Shown piece after piece: positions 1-7,069 of a stretch of DNA of 64,000 nt. The first letter of the stretch is position 1. Every line of letters begins with the position of its first letter. This stretch comes from Spirirestis rafaelensis WJT71-NPBG6 (GTDB taxonomy: Bacteria; Cyanobacteriota; Cyanobacteriia; Cyanobacteriales; Nostocaceae), in the NCBI GenBank assembly GCA_019359015.1, contig JAHHID010000017.1:36863-100862 (forward strand). The letters are read 5' to 3'. The notes under the pieces were generated by a model. That model saw only the letters and a program-made list of their open reading frames with translations. It ran no database searches and had not been told where the DNA came from. The translations under genes were made by a program, and so were the position numbers.

Positions 1-167
1 GGGGATTTAGTTTAGTTTATGGTTGAATGCGATCGCTTGCTGAAATTACGCTATGCGATCGCGCTTCATAATGTTTTGGTTCACTTACCGCACATAACCA
101 AAGAACGCACAACGCACAACTTTTCGGCGATCGGGTGCATTGGGGTTGTTATGCAGTTGTCAACACG
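1..167. other. Left edge, non-coding, with attC-like imperfect palindrome
   Basis: No convincing gene; the open frame on the plus strand is antisense to the dapF-like gene. Just beyond the stop of that gene (minus-strand sense, about 157 down to 82) lies an imperfect palindrome of about 70 bases. The outer arms are GCATAACAACC and GGTTATGTGC and the inner arms AATGCAC and GTGCGTT. The layout resembles an integron attC site placed 3' of a cassette gene, but the outer boxes deviate from the RYYYAAC/GTTRRRY consensus. This reading is inference. Confidence 0.3.
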
Positions 168-1007
168 TCAATACTCAAAGATTTCTGCTGAAAGAATTCC
201 TTCAGCTACTTTAGTGACAGCACCTGTCATTGTTACCAAGAACCCATCACTAATTTCTATTGCAATTAGCCCTCCCTGCATATGAACCGTGATTGATGAA
301 TCGCACAAATCTAAACGATGAGCAACAGCTGCTGCTGCGCTGCTACTGCTACCGGAAGCTAAAGTGTACCCTGCTCCTCTTTCCCAAATTTCGATCTGGA
401 TATTATTACGATCAAGAATTTTCATAAACTGAACATTTGTGCGATTTGGAAAGTAAGGATGAACTTCCAGCAAAGAACCATACTTCTTTACCATGTCTGG
501 TGTGACTTCAGGCAGCAGTATGACGCAATGTGGATTGCCAATTGTGGCTGCACAAAAGCTAAAAGTTTGATTGTCAACTGTGATGCTCTCTTGGATAACT
601 TCTCTCGAATGTCCGACAACAGGAATTTTTTCGCTCTGGAAGTTGACACGACCCATTTCAACTCGAACACTTTTGCCTAACTCAGCAACACGGGTTTTAA
701 CCGTCCCCCCAAGTGTTTCAATCTCAAATTCCTCCTCACCTACAAGATTTTTATCCCACAAGTAGCGGGAAAATATTCTCAGTCCGTTACCACTTTTTTC
801 TGCTTCACTACCATCTGGATTAAAAATGCGTAAGGCAAATCTTGAATCTTTGGAAGGAAGCGAACCAAATAGAATTCCGTCTGAGCCAATTCCAAAGTTA
901 CGATGACAAATCCGCTCAACTTTTTCTGGGGTTAACTCGAAATCTAAGTCTTCAAAAGCAATTACTAGATAATCGTTTCCCAGAGCATGATACTTAGAAT
1001 ATTTCAC
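168..1007 (-). CDS. Diaminopimelate epimerase-like protein with both catalytic Cys replaced by Ser
   Basis: A 279-residue DapF-fold protein of normal length. The duplicated epimerase fold is recognisable: GND at 10-12, NPDGSEAE at 63-70, GNPH at 157-160, NRTNVQF at 188-194 and [10 protein letters not shown] at 208-217. Authentic DapF isomerises LL- to meso-diaminopimelate for lysine and peptidoglycan synthesis with two cysteines acting as a base/acid pair, in CGNG and ACGTG contexts. Here both are serine: SGNG at residue 72 (codon AGT) and ASGSSSS at 218 (codon TCC). Other substrate-binding residues (NPH, ER) remain. The protein is therefore probably a paralogue with altered chemistry or a binding role, not the housekeeping enzyme; a true dapF should lie elsewhere. 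The frame is intact, so it does not look like a pseudogene. It sits alone beside integrase debris, which hints at acquisition as a cassette. Confidence 0.8.
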   Translation of the reverse strand: MKYSKYHALGNDYLVIAFEDLDFELTPEKVERICHRNFGIGSDGILFGSLPSKDSRFALRIFNPDGSEAEKSGNGLRIFSRYLWDKNLVGEEEFEIETLGGTVKTRVAELGKSVRVEMGRVNFQSEKIPVVGHSREVIQESITVDNQTFSFCAATIGNPHCVILLPEVTPDMVKKYGSLLEVHPYFPNRTNVQFMKILDRNNIQIEIWERGAGYTLASGSSSSAAAAVAHRLDLCDSSITVHMQGGLIAIEISDGFLVTMTGAVTKVAEGILSAEIFEY

Positions 1008-1030
1008 TCTTCAGCACGATAAATTGCACA

Positions 1031-1171
1031 ACCCTTCATCATACAGGGTCGAGAAGTCAGCACAGCTATCTCAACATCTTACTTGGACACAAAGACGTAA
1101 AAACAACGAGAATTTATACCCAGGTTCTTAACCGTGGTGGTACTGTCCGCAGTCCCCTAGATCAGAGATAA
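1031..1171 (+). pseudogene. 3' remnant of an integron-type tyrosine recombinase (intI-like)
   Basis: The frame ending at TAA 1169-1171 encodes [20 protein letters not shown] followed by VRSPLD, the characteristic C-terminus of integron integrases and close XerC/D relatives. It holds the box-II histidine (GH) and the nucleophilic tyrosine (IYT). The upstream residues TLHH look like a decayed TLRH (box II arginine lost), and the usual 20-25 residues between TLRH and LLGH are shortened. Nothing of the N-terminal half is present; that space is taken by the dapF-like gene on the other strand. This is a non-functional relic. Confidence 0.7.
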
Positions 1172-1200
1172 TATTTTTAAAACAATAATCCTCAAAACCT

Positions 1201-1821
1201 ATGACCCAAGCCTTACCCAAGCTAGTAACCTTCGAGGAATTTGTGGATTGGCTACCAGAAAATTCCTCTTTACGCTACGAGCTGCATAATGGGGAAATTA
1301 TTAAGATGACACAACCAGTAGGAGAACATGAGGAACTAACAGGTTTTTTGACGATAAAGCTTAGTGTTGCAATCGACGGATTAGACCTTCCCTACTTTAT
1401 CCCCAACCAAGCCATAGTTAGACCTCCGGAAAAAGATTCTGGTTACTTTCCAGATGTGTTGGTGCTAAACCGTGCCAACCTAAATAATGAAGAGTTGTGG
1501 AAAAAAGAATCGACAGTCAGCGATAATGCCTCAATTCCTTTGATTGTCGAAGTTGTATCAACCAACTGGCGGAGCGATTACTACCTAAAGTATGCTGACT
1601 ATGAGGAAATGGGTATCCCTGAATATTGGATAGTAGATTATGCTGCGTTGGGTGGACGTAATTTTATCGGCAACCCCAAACAACCGACAATATCCGTCTG
1701 TAACTTAGTTGATGGGGAATATCAAATAACCAAGTTTCGAGATAGCGATCGCATTGTCTCCCAAACTTTTCCCGATTTGAATCTCACCGCAAACCAGATT
1801 TTTCAAGCTGGTGTGGTGTAG
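1201..1821 (+). CDS. Uma2 family (DUF820) putative endonuclease
   Basis: A 206-residue protein of the Uma2/DUF820 family, greatly expanded in cyanobacteria and assigned to the PD-(D/E)XK nuclease superfamily; the physiological role of the family is unknown. Family features: the N-terminal TFEEFVDWLPENSS, the ELHNGEI motif at about 27-33 (the usual YELxDGxI), FPDVLVL at about 83-89 (acidic metal ligand), LIVEVVS at about 117-123 (E of the catalytic core), then the DYYLKYADYEEMGIPEYWIVD block at about 130-150, which is diagnostic. The length is typical (180-210). It starts at ATG 1201, 30 bases after the integrase relic, and precedes gpsA by 34 bases on the same strand. Confidence 0.85.
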   Translation: MTQALPKLVTFEEFVDWLPENSSLRYELHNGEIIKMTQPVGEHEELTGFLTIKLSVAIDGLDLPYFIPNQAIVRPPEKDSGYFPDVLVLNRANLNNEELWKKESTVSDNASIPLIVEVVSTNWRSDYYLKYADYEEMGIPEYWIVDYAALGGRNFIGNPKQPTISVCNLVDGEYQITKFRDSDRIVSQTFPDLNLTANQIFQAGVV

Positions 1822-1855
1822 CATTTATCCCACCACGAAAAATTAAAATCCAAAA

Positions 1856-2800
1856 TTGAGCAATCTAAAATCGACTAATTCAAAATCAATCGCTGTTCTC
1901 GGTGCAGGTGCATGGGGAACAGGTTTAGCTGCGATCGCCTCTTCAAACGGTCATCAGGTAAATATTTGGTCGCGGTACGGTTCCCGCACTTTGGCGGAAG
2001 TTGTGGAAAATGCCGATATGATTGTTTCGGCGATTTCGATGAAAGGAGTACGCGAAGTCGCTACACAATTACAGAGTTTATCGATTCCACCAAAAGCGGT
2101 TTTTGTGACTGCGACAAAAGGGTTAGAGCCAGAAACTATTAGCACACCATCGGAAATTTGGCAAGAAACTTTCCCTAATAATTCGGTTGTGGTGCTGTCG
2201 GGACCGAATTTATCGAAAGAAATTCAACTAGAATTGCCAGCAGCAACGGTAGTAGCCAGCAAAAGTAAAGATGCTGCTGAGTTTGTGCAGTTAGTATTTT
2301 CCTCTAGTCGTTTCCGAGTTTATACGAATTCCGACCCCTTAGGGGTAGAACTGGGGGGTATATTAAAGAATGTTATAGCGATCGCATCTGGTGTCTGTGA
2401 TGGATTGCAATTGGGAACCAACGCCAAAGCCGCTTTAGTCACTCGTGGTTTAACAGAAATGGTTCGCATCGGCAATTTATGGGGTGCGAAGACAGAAACA
2501 TTTTACGGTTTGTCCGGTTTGGGCGATTTGCTAGCAACCTGCAACAGCCCTTTAAGTCGCAATTATCAAGTTGGCTACCAAATGGCTTGTGGTAAAACAC
2601 TAACAGAAATTCTTGCCCATTTAGAAGGAACCGCTGAGGGAATCAACACTTGCCAAGTTTTGATGGAACGAGCCAAACAGCGAAATATATCCATGCCGAT
2701 TACCGAACAAGTATATCGCTTACTTCAAGGTGAAGTTAATCCCCAACAAGCGCTTGATGAACTGATGCTGCGAGATATCAAGCCAGAATACAGTTATTAA
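1856..2800 (+). CDS. gpsA: Glycerol-3-phosphate dehydrogenase [NAD(P)+]
   Basis: A 314-residue cytosolic enzyme reducing dihydroxyacetone phosphate to sn-glycerol-3-phosphate, the head-group precursor for membrane lipids. The Rossmann glycine motif GAGAWGTG lies at 17-24, VSAISMKG in the first domain, GPNLSKEI near 118, the catalytic lysine in GGILKNVIAIASGV near 170, and the substrate-binding stretch AALVTRGLTEM plus GLSGLGDLLATC. Slightly short, as in other cyanobacteria. No ATG precedes the Rossmann motif; the only fitting start is TTG 1856 (next ATG 2017 would delete the cofactor site). No clear Shine-Dalgarno is visible. It may be co-transcribed with the Uma2 gene. Confidence 0.9.
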   Translation: MSNLKSTNSKSIAVLGAGAWGTGLAAIASSNGHQVNIWSRYGSRTLAEVVENADMIVSAISMKGVREVATQLQSLSIPPKAVFVTATKGLEPETISTPSEIWQETFPNNSVVVLSGPNLSKEIQLELPAATVVASKSKDAAEFVQLVFSSSRFRVYTNSDPLGVELGGILKNVIAIASGVCDGLQLGTNAKAALVTRGLTEMVRIGNLWGAKTETFYGLSGLGDLLATCNSPLSRNYQVGYQMACGKTLTEILAHLEGTAEGINTCQVLMERAKQRNISMPITEQVYRLLQGEVNPQQALDELMLRDIKPEYSY

Positions 2801-3486
2801 CCTTTTGGGAATAGTTGGTTGTTAGTAGTTTATGAGCCACTGTGTTGGTGAGCCAGTGCGGTGAGTCCAGCACAAATAATTCTCTTGGTTTCCCTCTCAA
2901 TCGCACTCCTACGCTGCGGAGCGTTTACTTTAGCGAAGCTCTCTTCAAGTCTTCTTGATTCGGGGAAATGCCAAGGGGGAACGAGGGTCACGCCAAAGGT
3001 TGCTAGTTGTGTGTGGATATTTCTGTGTCATTACCCATGCTTCCACTAACCAGTAGCTGCAAACCACTATCCACTAGCTATTACTCATTACCAATAATCT
3101 AAGGGTGAAAATTTAGTAAATCATCAGGAAATCACTCAGATACCTATGTAGATAGGACTATGCGTATGATAAACGTAATTTTCACATATCTATGTTCATA
3201 CCACGTCGCAAAAGTCACAGTCAAGATAAATTAAGGTGAAAATCTTGACTAAGTAATTTATAGTTTAACAAGCAGCTGAGGATTTGAATAGCTATTGGTT
3301 CAACCGGATTTCAGCTGCGGAACAAGTTACAATATAAGGTATTAAATAAAATCAGTACAATTTTCCTAAAAAAATTGCTAACTGAACCCTTAACCGTGTT
3401 AGTTCACCTAAAATCACGGGAACAATAGCAACAGTTGATTAGCTGACCGAAATCTATTGTTACCTGGAGCCATTGAGACGATCCTT
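2801..3486. other. Intergenic leader before sigC with dispersed repeat
   Basis: No credible gene. Bases 2871-2960 hold repeat-like DNA (TTTCCCTCTCAATCGCACTC, then TACGCTGCGGAGCG and TTAGCGAAGC). A related copy of the first part lies downstream of sigC near 4757-4795. The remaining roughly 500 bases are AT-rich and presumably hold the sigC promoter and leader; no promoter can be chosen with confidence. Confidence 0.5.
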
Positions 3487-4734
3487 ATGCCAGCAACATC
3501 TTTTTACGCAGATGCAGCCTACGAAACCGAACAGTCCTCTCAGGTTTTTGACCCAGAACTCACAATTGATGAGACTGAGTTGCCAATAGAAGAACTGGAA
3601 GAACTGGAAATGGCTGCTGTTGAGCCTGCTAACTTTTCAAGCACAAACCGTCGCAGCACAGACTTAGTACGTCTGTATCTTCAGGAAATTGGTCGGGTTC
3701 GGTTGTTAGGTCGGGATGAAGAGGTTTCAGAAGCTCAAAAAGTTCAGCGCTACTTGCGGATGCGGACAGTACTTGCTAGTGCTGCCAAGCAAGGAGATGC
3801 AATAATTTCACCATATCTCCGGTTAGTCGAAGTTCAGGAGCGTTTGACATCTGAACTAGGACATCGCCCGTCCTTAGAAAGATGGGCAGCCACTGCTGGT
3901 ATAATCTTGTCGGATCTCAAGCCGACTTTAGCAGATGGCAAACGACGGTGGGCAGAAATTGCCAAGATGACAGTGGAAGAACTGGAGCAAATTAAGACCC
4001 AAGGACTCCAGGCTAAAGAACACATGATCAAGGCTAACCTTCGTCTAGTGGTGTCTGTAGCCAAGAAATATCAAAATCGCGGCTTGGAATTGTTGGATTT
4101 AGTCCAAGAAGGCACACTAGGCTTAGAGCGAGCAGTTGAGAAGTTTGATCCCACTAAAGGTTATCGCTTTAGCACCTACGCTTACTGGTGGATTCGTCAA
4201 GGAATTACACGAGCGATCGCAACCTCTAGCCGCACAATCCGTCTACCTGTCCACATCACCGAAAAGCTCAACAAAATCAAAAAAGCTCAACGCAAAATTG
4301 CCCAAGAAAAAGGTCGTACTCCGACTTTGGAAGATTTAGCTATAGAGTTAGAAATGACACCGGCTCAAGTTCGGGAAGTTTTGTTACGCGTACCTCGCTC
4401 CGTTTCTCTAGAAACTAAGGTTGGTAAAGATAAAGACACTGAATTAGGCGAATTGCTCGAAACCGACAGTGTTACCCCTGAAGAAATGTTAATGCGAGAA
4501 TCTTTACAAAGAGACTTGCATCATCTTTTGTCAGATTTAACCAGCCGCGAGCGTGATGTCATTCTCATGCGCTTTGGTTTAGCTGATGGTCATCCTTACT
4601 CATTAGCAGAAATTGGACGCGCTCTCGACTTATCCCGCGAACGAGTACGCCAAATTGAATCCAAAGCTTTGCAAAAGCTGCGCCAACCCAAGCGTCGCAA
4701 CCTCATCCGCGACTACTTGGAGTCTTTAAGCTAA
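3487..4734 (+). CDS. sigC: Group 2 RNA polymerase sigma factor SigC
   Basis: A 415-residue sigma-70 family protein. Order: acidic N-terminal tail (about 1-55), region 1.2 (STDLVRLYLQEIGRVRLL), a non-conserved insert, region 2 with core-binding and -10 recognition (KANLRLVVSVAKKYQNRGLE, DLVQEGTLGLERAVEKFDP, YAYWWIRQGITRAI), region 3 and region 4 with the -35 helix-turn-helix (LAEIGRALDLSRERVRQIE). The end RDYLESLS and start MPATSFYADAAY match, from memory, Anabaena SigC rather than SigA/B/D/E. ATG 3487 is chosen over the in-frame TTG 3457 for that reason. Group 2 sigmas are non-essential regulators responding to carbon/nitrogen status and stationary phase. furA follows on the same strand. Confidence 0.92.
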   Translation: MPATSFYADAAYETEQSSQVFDPELTIDETELPIEELEELEMAAVEPANFSSTNRRSTDLVRLYLQEIGRVRLLGRDEEVSEAQKVQRYLRMRTVLASAAKQGDAIISPYLRLVEVQERLTSELGHRPSLERWAATAGIILSDLKPTLADGKRRWAEIAKMTVEELEQIKTQGLQAKEHMIKANLRLVVSVAKKYQNRGLELLDLVQEGTLGLERAVEKFDPTKGYRFSTYAYWWIRQGITRAIATSSRTIRLPVHITEKLNKIKKAQRKIAQEKGRTPTLEDLAIELEMTPAQVREVLLRVPRSVSLETKVGKDKDTELGELLETDSVTPEEMLMRESLQRDLHHLLSDLTSRERDVILMRFGLADGHPYSLAEIGRALDLSRERVRQIESKALQKLRQPKRRNLIRDYLESLS

Positions 4735-4756
4735 CGGGAAATGGGTAATGGTAAAC

Positions 4757-4796
4757 CAGCGCAATTCTCCTGGTTTTCCCTCAATCGCACTCAATC
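4757..4796. repeat. Repeat shared with the region upstream of sigC
   Basis: The segment containing TTCTCCTGGTTTTCCCTCAA and ATCGCACTC resembles 2876-2910 (TTCTCTTGGTTTCCCTCTCA then ATCGCACTC), so sigC is bracketed by two copies of a short direct repeat. Confidence 0.5.
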
Positions 4797-4837
4797 GTGC
4801 AACAGAGGTGTCGGCAAGGTGTGAACCCCGGAGGGGC

Positions 4838-4877
4838 TAATCGTTAATTAGTAACAATTCTTACTAATTAACGATTA
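4838..4877. terminator. Perfect 17-bp inverted repeat downstream of sigC
   Basis: The arms TAATCGTTAATTAGTAA (4838-4854) and TTACTAATTAACGATTA (4861-4877) pair perfectly around a 6-base loop, 104 bases after the sigC stop. There is no T-run, so this may be a processed or stalled 3' end or a palindromic repeat rather than a classical terminator. Confidence 0.45.
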
Positions 4878-5064
4878 ACTACTACCGATTAAACATCACT
4901 GATCCCGCTTATAGGAAATTATTTGCATTTGAGTAAGCCTAAGTTGCTCTAACTTTTTTGTTACAAGACCTTGAGGACGGGGATCGCTGCTTACTTCTCT
5001 TGTCATCAAGATCCCATGACTTGTGTTTGAGCATCTAGTAATTATTCGCAATAAGGTATGATTG

Positions 5065-5119
5065 TTGCAAATTGCTCAAAAATTTTGTTATATTCTCAAC
5101 TAACAAGCTTTGTTGAGAA
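5065..5119 (+). promoter_or_regulatory. Putative furA promoter and overlapping inverted repeat
   Basis: TTGCAA (5065-5070) and TATATT (5089-5094) are separated by 18 bases, a reasonable sigma-70 promoter that would start transcription near 5101. An inverted repeat TTCTCAAC / GTTGAGAA (5093-5100 / 5112-5119) straddles that point and could be an operator or a 5' hairpin. FurA is known to autoregulate in Anabaena; no canonical Fur box was recognised here. Confidence 0.4.
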
Positions 5120-5127
5120 AAATTAGT

Positions 5128-5583
5128 ATGACTATCTACTCAGCTACTTCACTCAGGGCAGAACTAAACGAACGCGGTTGGCGTCTAACTCCGCAACGTG
5201 AAACAATTCTACACATTTTTCAGGAACTTCCGCAAGGGGAACATCTCAGTGCGGAGGATCTTTACCATAGATTAGAAGTCGATGGCGAAGGAATCAGCCT
5301 CTCAACTATTTATCGCACGTTGAAGTTGATGGCACGGATGGGAATCTTACGGGAATTAGAACTGGGAGAGGGACACAAACATTATGAACTCAACCAGCCT
5401 TACCCGCATCATCACCATCACCTGATTTGTGTAAGATGCAACGCGACTATTGAGTTCAAAAACGACTCTATTTTAAAAATTGGTGCAAAAACTGCCCAAA
5501 AAGAAGGTTATCAATTGCTAGATTGTCAACTAGCAATCCATGCGGTTTGTCCCAAGTGCCAGCGGGCGTTAATGCCACTTTAG
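5128..5583 (+). CDS. furA: Ferric uptake regulator FurA
   Basis: A 151-residue Fur-family repressor, near-identical from memory to Anabaena FurA. The N-terminal winged helix holds WRLTPQRETIL and ISLSTIYRTLKLM; the dimerisation domain carries the metal-binding PHHHHHLIC at 93-101. The five cysteines are at 101, 104, 133, 141 and 144, the same set as in Anabaena FurA, including the Cys141-Pro142 motif implicated there in haem binding and redox sensing. ATG 5128 is chosen over TTG 5110 because family members start MTxY. FurA represses iron uptake and links iron to nitrogen and oxidative-stress control. The next gene is convergent; in Anabaena its read-through forms an antisense RNA against furA. 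Confidence 0.95.
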   Translation: MTIYSATSLRAELNERGWRLTPQRETILHIFQELPQGEHLSAEDLYHRLEVDGEGISLSTIYRTLKLMARMGILRELELGEGHKHYELNQPYPHHHHHLICVRCNATIEFKNDSILKIGAKTAQKEGYQLLDCQLAIHAVCPKCQRALMPL

Positions 5584-5697
5584 CACTTGGGGGTTATCAG
5601 GGATCAGGCTACACAACAATCATGAAATTTTTAGGTAATTTCCAATTGCTGTGATGGAGGGTAAGCAACCGATTGGGGACTTATATTGACAACACCG

Positions 5698-5722
5698 AAG
5701 CGGATGCTAATAGCGTCCGCTT
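5698..5722. terminator. Short hairpin between convergent furA and wall-binding gene
   Basis: AAGCGGA (5698-5704) pairs with TCCGCTT (5716-5722), followed by TTTT on the plus strand. The minus-strand gene's stop codon (5707-5709) lies in the loop. It could end furA transcription but is only a 7-bp stem, so read-through from the opposite gene is plausible. Confidence 0.4.
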
Positions 5723-7044
5723 TTAACATCATTGAGACTGATGCCGTAAAACTGTTGTGCTTGTTTTATCGCGTTTCTGGTGTCATTCCCCATTACACCG
5801 TTGAGAGAACCTTTATAAAAACCTTTTTCATGTAGTCGTCGTTGAATTTCCAAGACATTAAATTCATTCTTGGAACCAGAGGTAACTAAACTATATAATT
5901 TGGCTCTGGTTGTGGGACCAGCTACACCACTTGATGCTAGATAATTAGCGGATTGAAACCTGCGAACAGCATCTGCTGTATAGGGACCATAGTAGCCATT
6001 TGGCTCTCCCTCTAAATATCCTGCCTTAATTAATTGTTCTTGAACAACTCGAACTGCCTCACCGCGATCGCCGATTTGCAGTTTACCATCACTACCGCGC
6101 TTGGGAGTATCTTCGCCATAACCAATGCCACTTGCTGGCAATCTGCGTTGTGTTGCAGGTCCGACAACACCATCAGCATCTAACTTATAAGCTTGTTGGA
6201 AGCGCTTAACAGCTTCTTCAGTAATCGAACCAAATATGCCGGTTGAGCTACCGTAATAATAGCCTGCCACTCGCAACCGTTCTTGCAAAGCTCTTACCTC
6301 TTCACCTTCGTCACCTTTAGCAAGTAAGTTGGGATTACTACGCTTGGTAGCGACTGTAGTTGGAGTGGTTTTTTTGGCTTGTGTAGTTTGAGCGGGTTTT
6401 GCCGCTTGTGTAGTTGGAGTGGGTTTTGCCGCTTGCGTAGTTTGAGTTGGTTTTTTCGCTTGCGTAGTTTGAGCGGGTTTTGCCGCTTGTGTAGTTGGAG
6501 CGGGTTTTGTTGCTTGTGTAGTTTGAGTGGGTTTTGTTGCTTGTGTAGTTTGAGCGGGTTTTGCCGCTTGTGTAGTTTGAGTGGGTTTTTGAACTTCTGT
6601 TTCTGTATTAACAACAACAGGCTTGTTCGCTTGTATACTTAAAGATGGAGCACGCCAACTCTCTAATTTTTGCATAGTAGTTGCGCTGGCAACCCCATCA
6701 ACTGGTAAACCAGCAGATTTTTGAAAGCGTCTTACAGCATCTTCTGTGGGAAAGTCAAATACTTGACTAACAGGAGCTTGATAAAATCCTGTCTGTTGTA
6801 ATTTTTGTTGCAGGTTCCTGACAGAAGGTCCTTGATCACCCCTTTCTAGCGCCAGAGCGCTGCTAACAACAGAAAGAACAGATAAGGTGACGGCAAGAGG
6901 TAGCATATATCCCCAAGCCTTGCTAGAAAGACGTTTCCAGTCGGGTGCTGCTGCTTTGTTTAATAAACCGCTAAGGGAAACTAATTCACTGGATGGGCTT
7001 TCCTCGTAGACAAACGCTAAGTGTAAATACGCTAGATTCTCCAT
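5707..7044 (-). CDS. Peptidoglycan-binding protein with four PG_binding_1 domains
   Basis: A 445-residue predicted envelope protein. The N-terminal part is cytoplasmic (about 45 residues), then a hydrophobic segment near 47-65 (LPLAVTLSVLSVVSSALA) acts as signal anchor. Four PG_binding_1 modules follow: about 67-130, 243-305, 320-385 and a shorter C-terminal one, each with the pattern GDxGxxVRxLQxxL and AVxRFQ. Between modules 1 and 2 lies a roughly 80-residue Thr/Pro/Ala/Lys linker built from 9-residue repeats of the type KPTQTTQAA (DNA about 6360-6600). No catalytic domain is present, so the role is probably wall attachment. Position and orientation (convergent to furA) match Anabaena alr1690, whose transcript extends antisense over furA. 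Confidence 0.8.
   Translation of the reverse strand: MENLAYLHLAFVYEESPSSELVSLSGLLNKAAAPDWKRLSSKAWGYMLPLAVTLSVLSVVSSALALERGDQGPSVRNLQQKLQQTGFYQAPVSQVFDFPTEDAVRRFQKSAGLPVDGVASATTMQKLESWRAPSLSIQANKPVVVNTETEVQKPTQTTQAAKPAQTTQATKPTQTTQATKPAPTTQAAKPAQTTQAKKPTQTTQAAKPTPTTQAAKPAQTTQAKKTTPTTVATKRSNPNLLAKGDEGEEVRALQERLRVAGYYYGSSTGIFGSITEEAVKRFQQAYKLDADGVVGPATQRRLPASGIGYGEDTPKRGSDGKLQIGDRGEAVRVVQEQLIKAGYLEGEPNGYYGPYTADAVRRFQSANYLASSGVAGPTTRAKLYSLVTSGSKNEFNVLEIQRRLHEKGFYKGSLNGVMGNDTRNAIKQAQQFYGISLNDVKSGRY
6354..6600 (-). repeat. 27-bp tandem repeat encoding KPxxTTQAx linker units
   Basis: About nine imperfect 27-bp units within the wall-binding gene, each encoding nine residues (KPTQTTQAA, KPAQTTQAK, KPAPTTQAA and similar). 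Units differ mostly at third positions and at one Gln/Pro and one Ala/Lys/Thr position. Such tracts usually vary in copy number between strains. Confidence 0.8.
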
Positions 7045-7069
7045 ACTTGTTTCCTAGAGCTGTATTTCC

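Noticed and set aside
2861..3049. 62-residue plus-strand ORF upstream of sigC
   Set aside because: Runs through dispersed-repeat DNA and lacks a ribosome-binding site.
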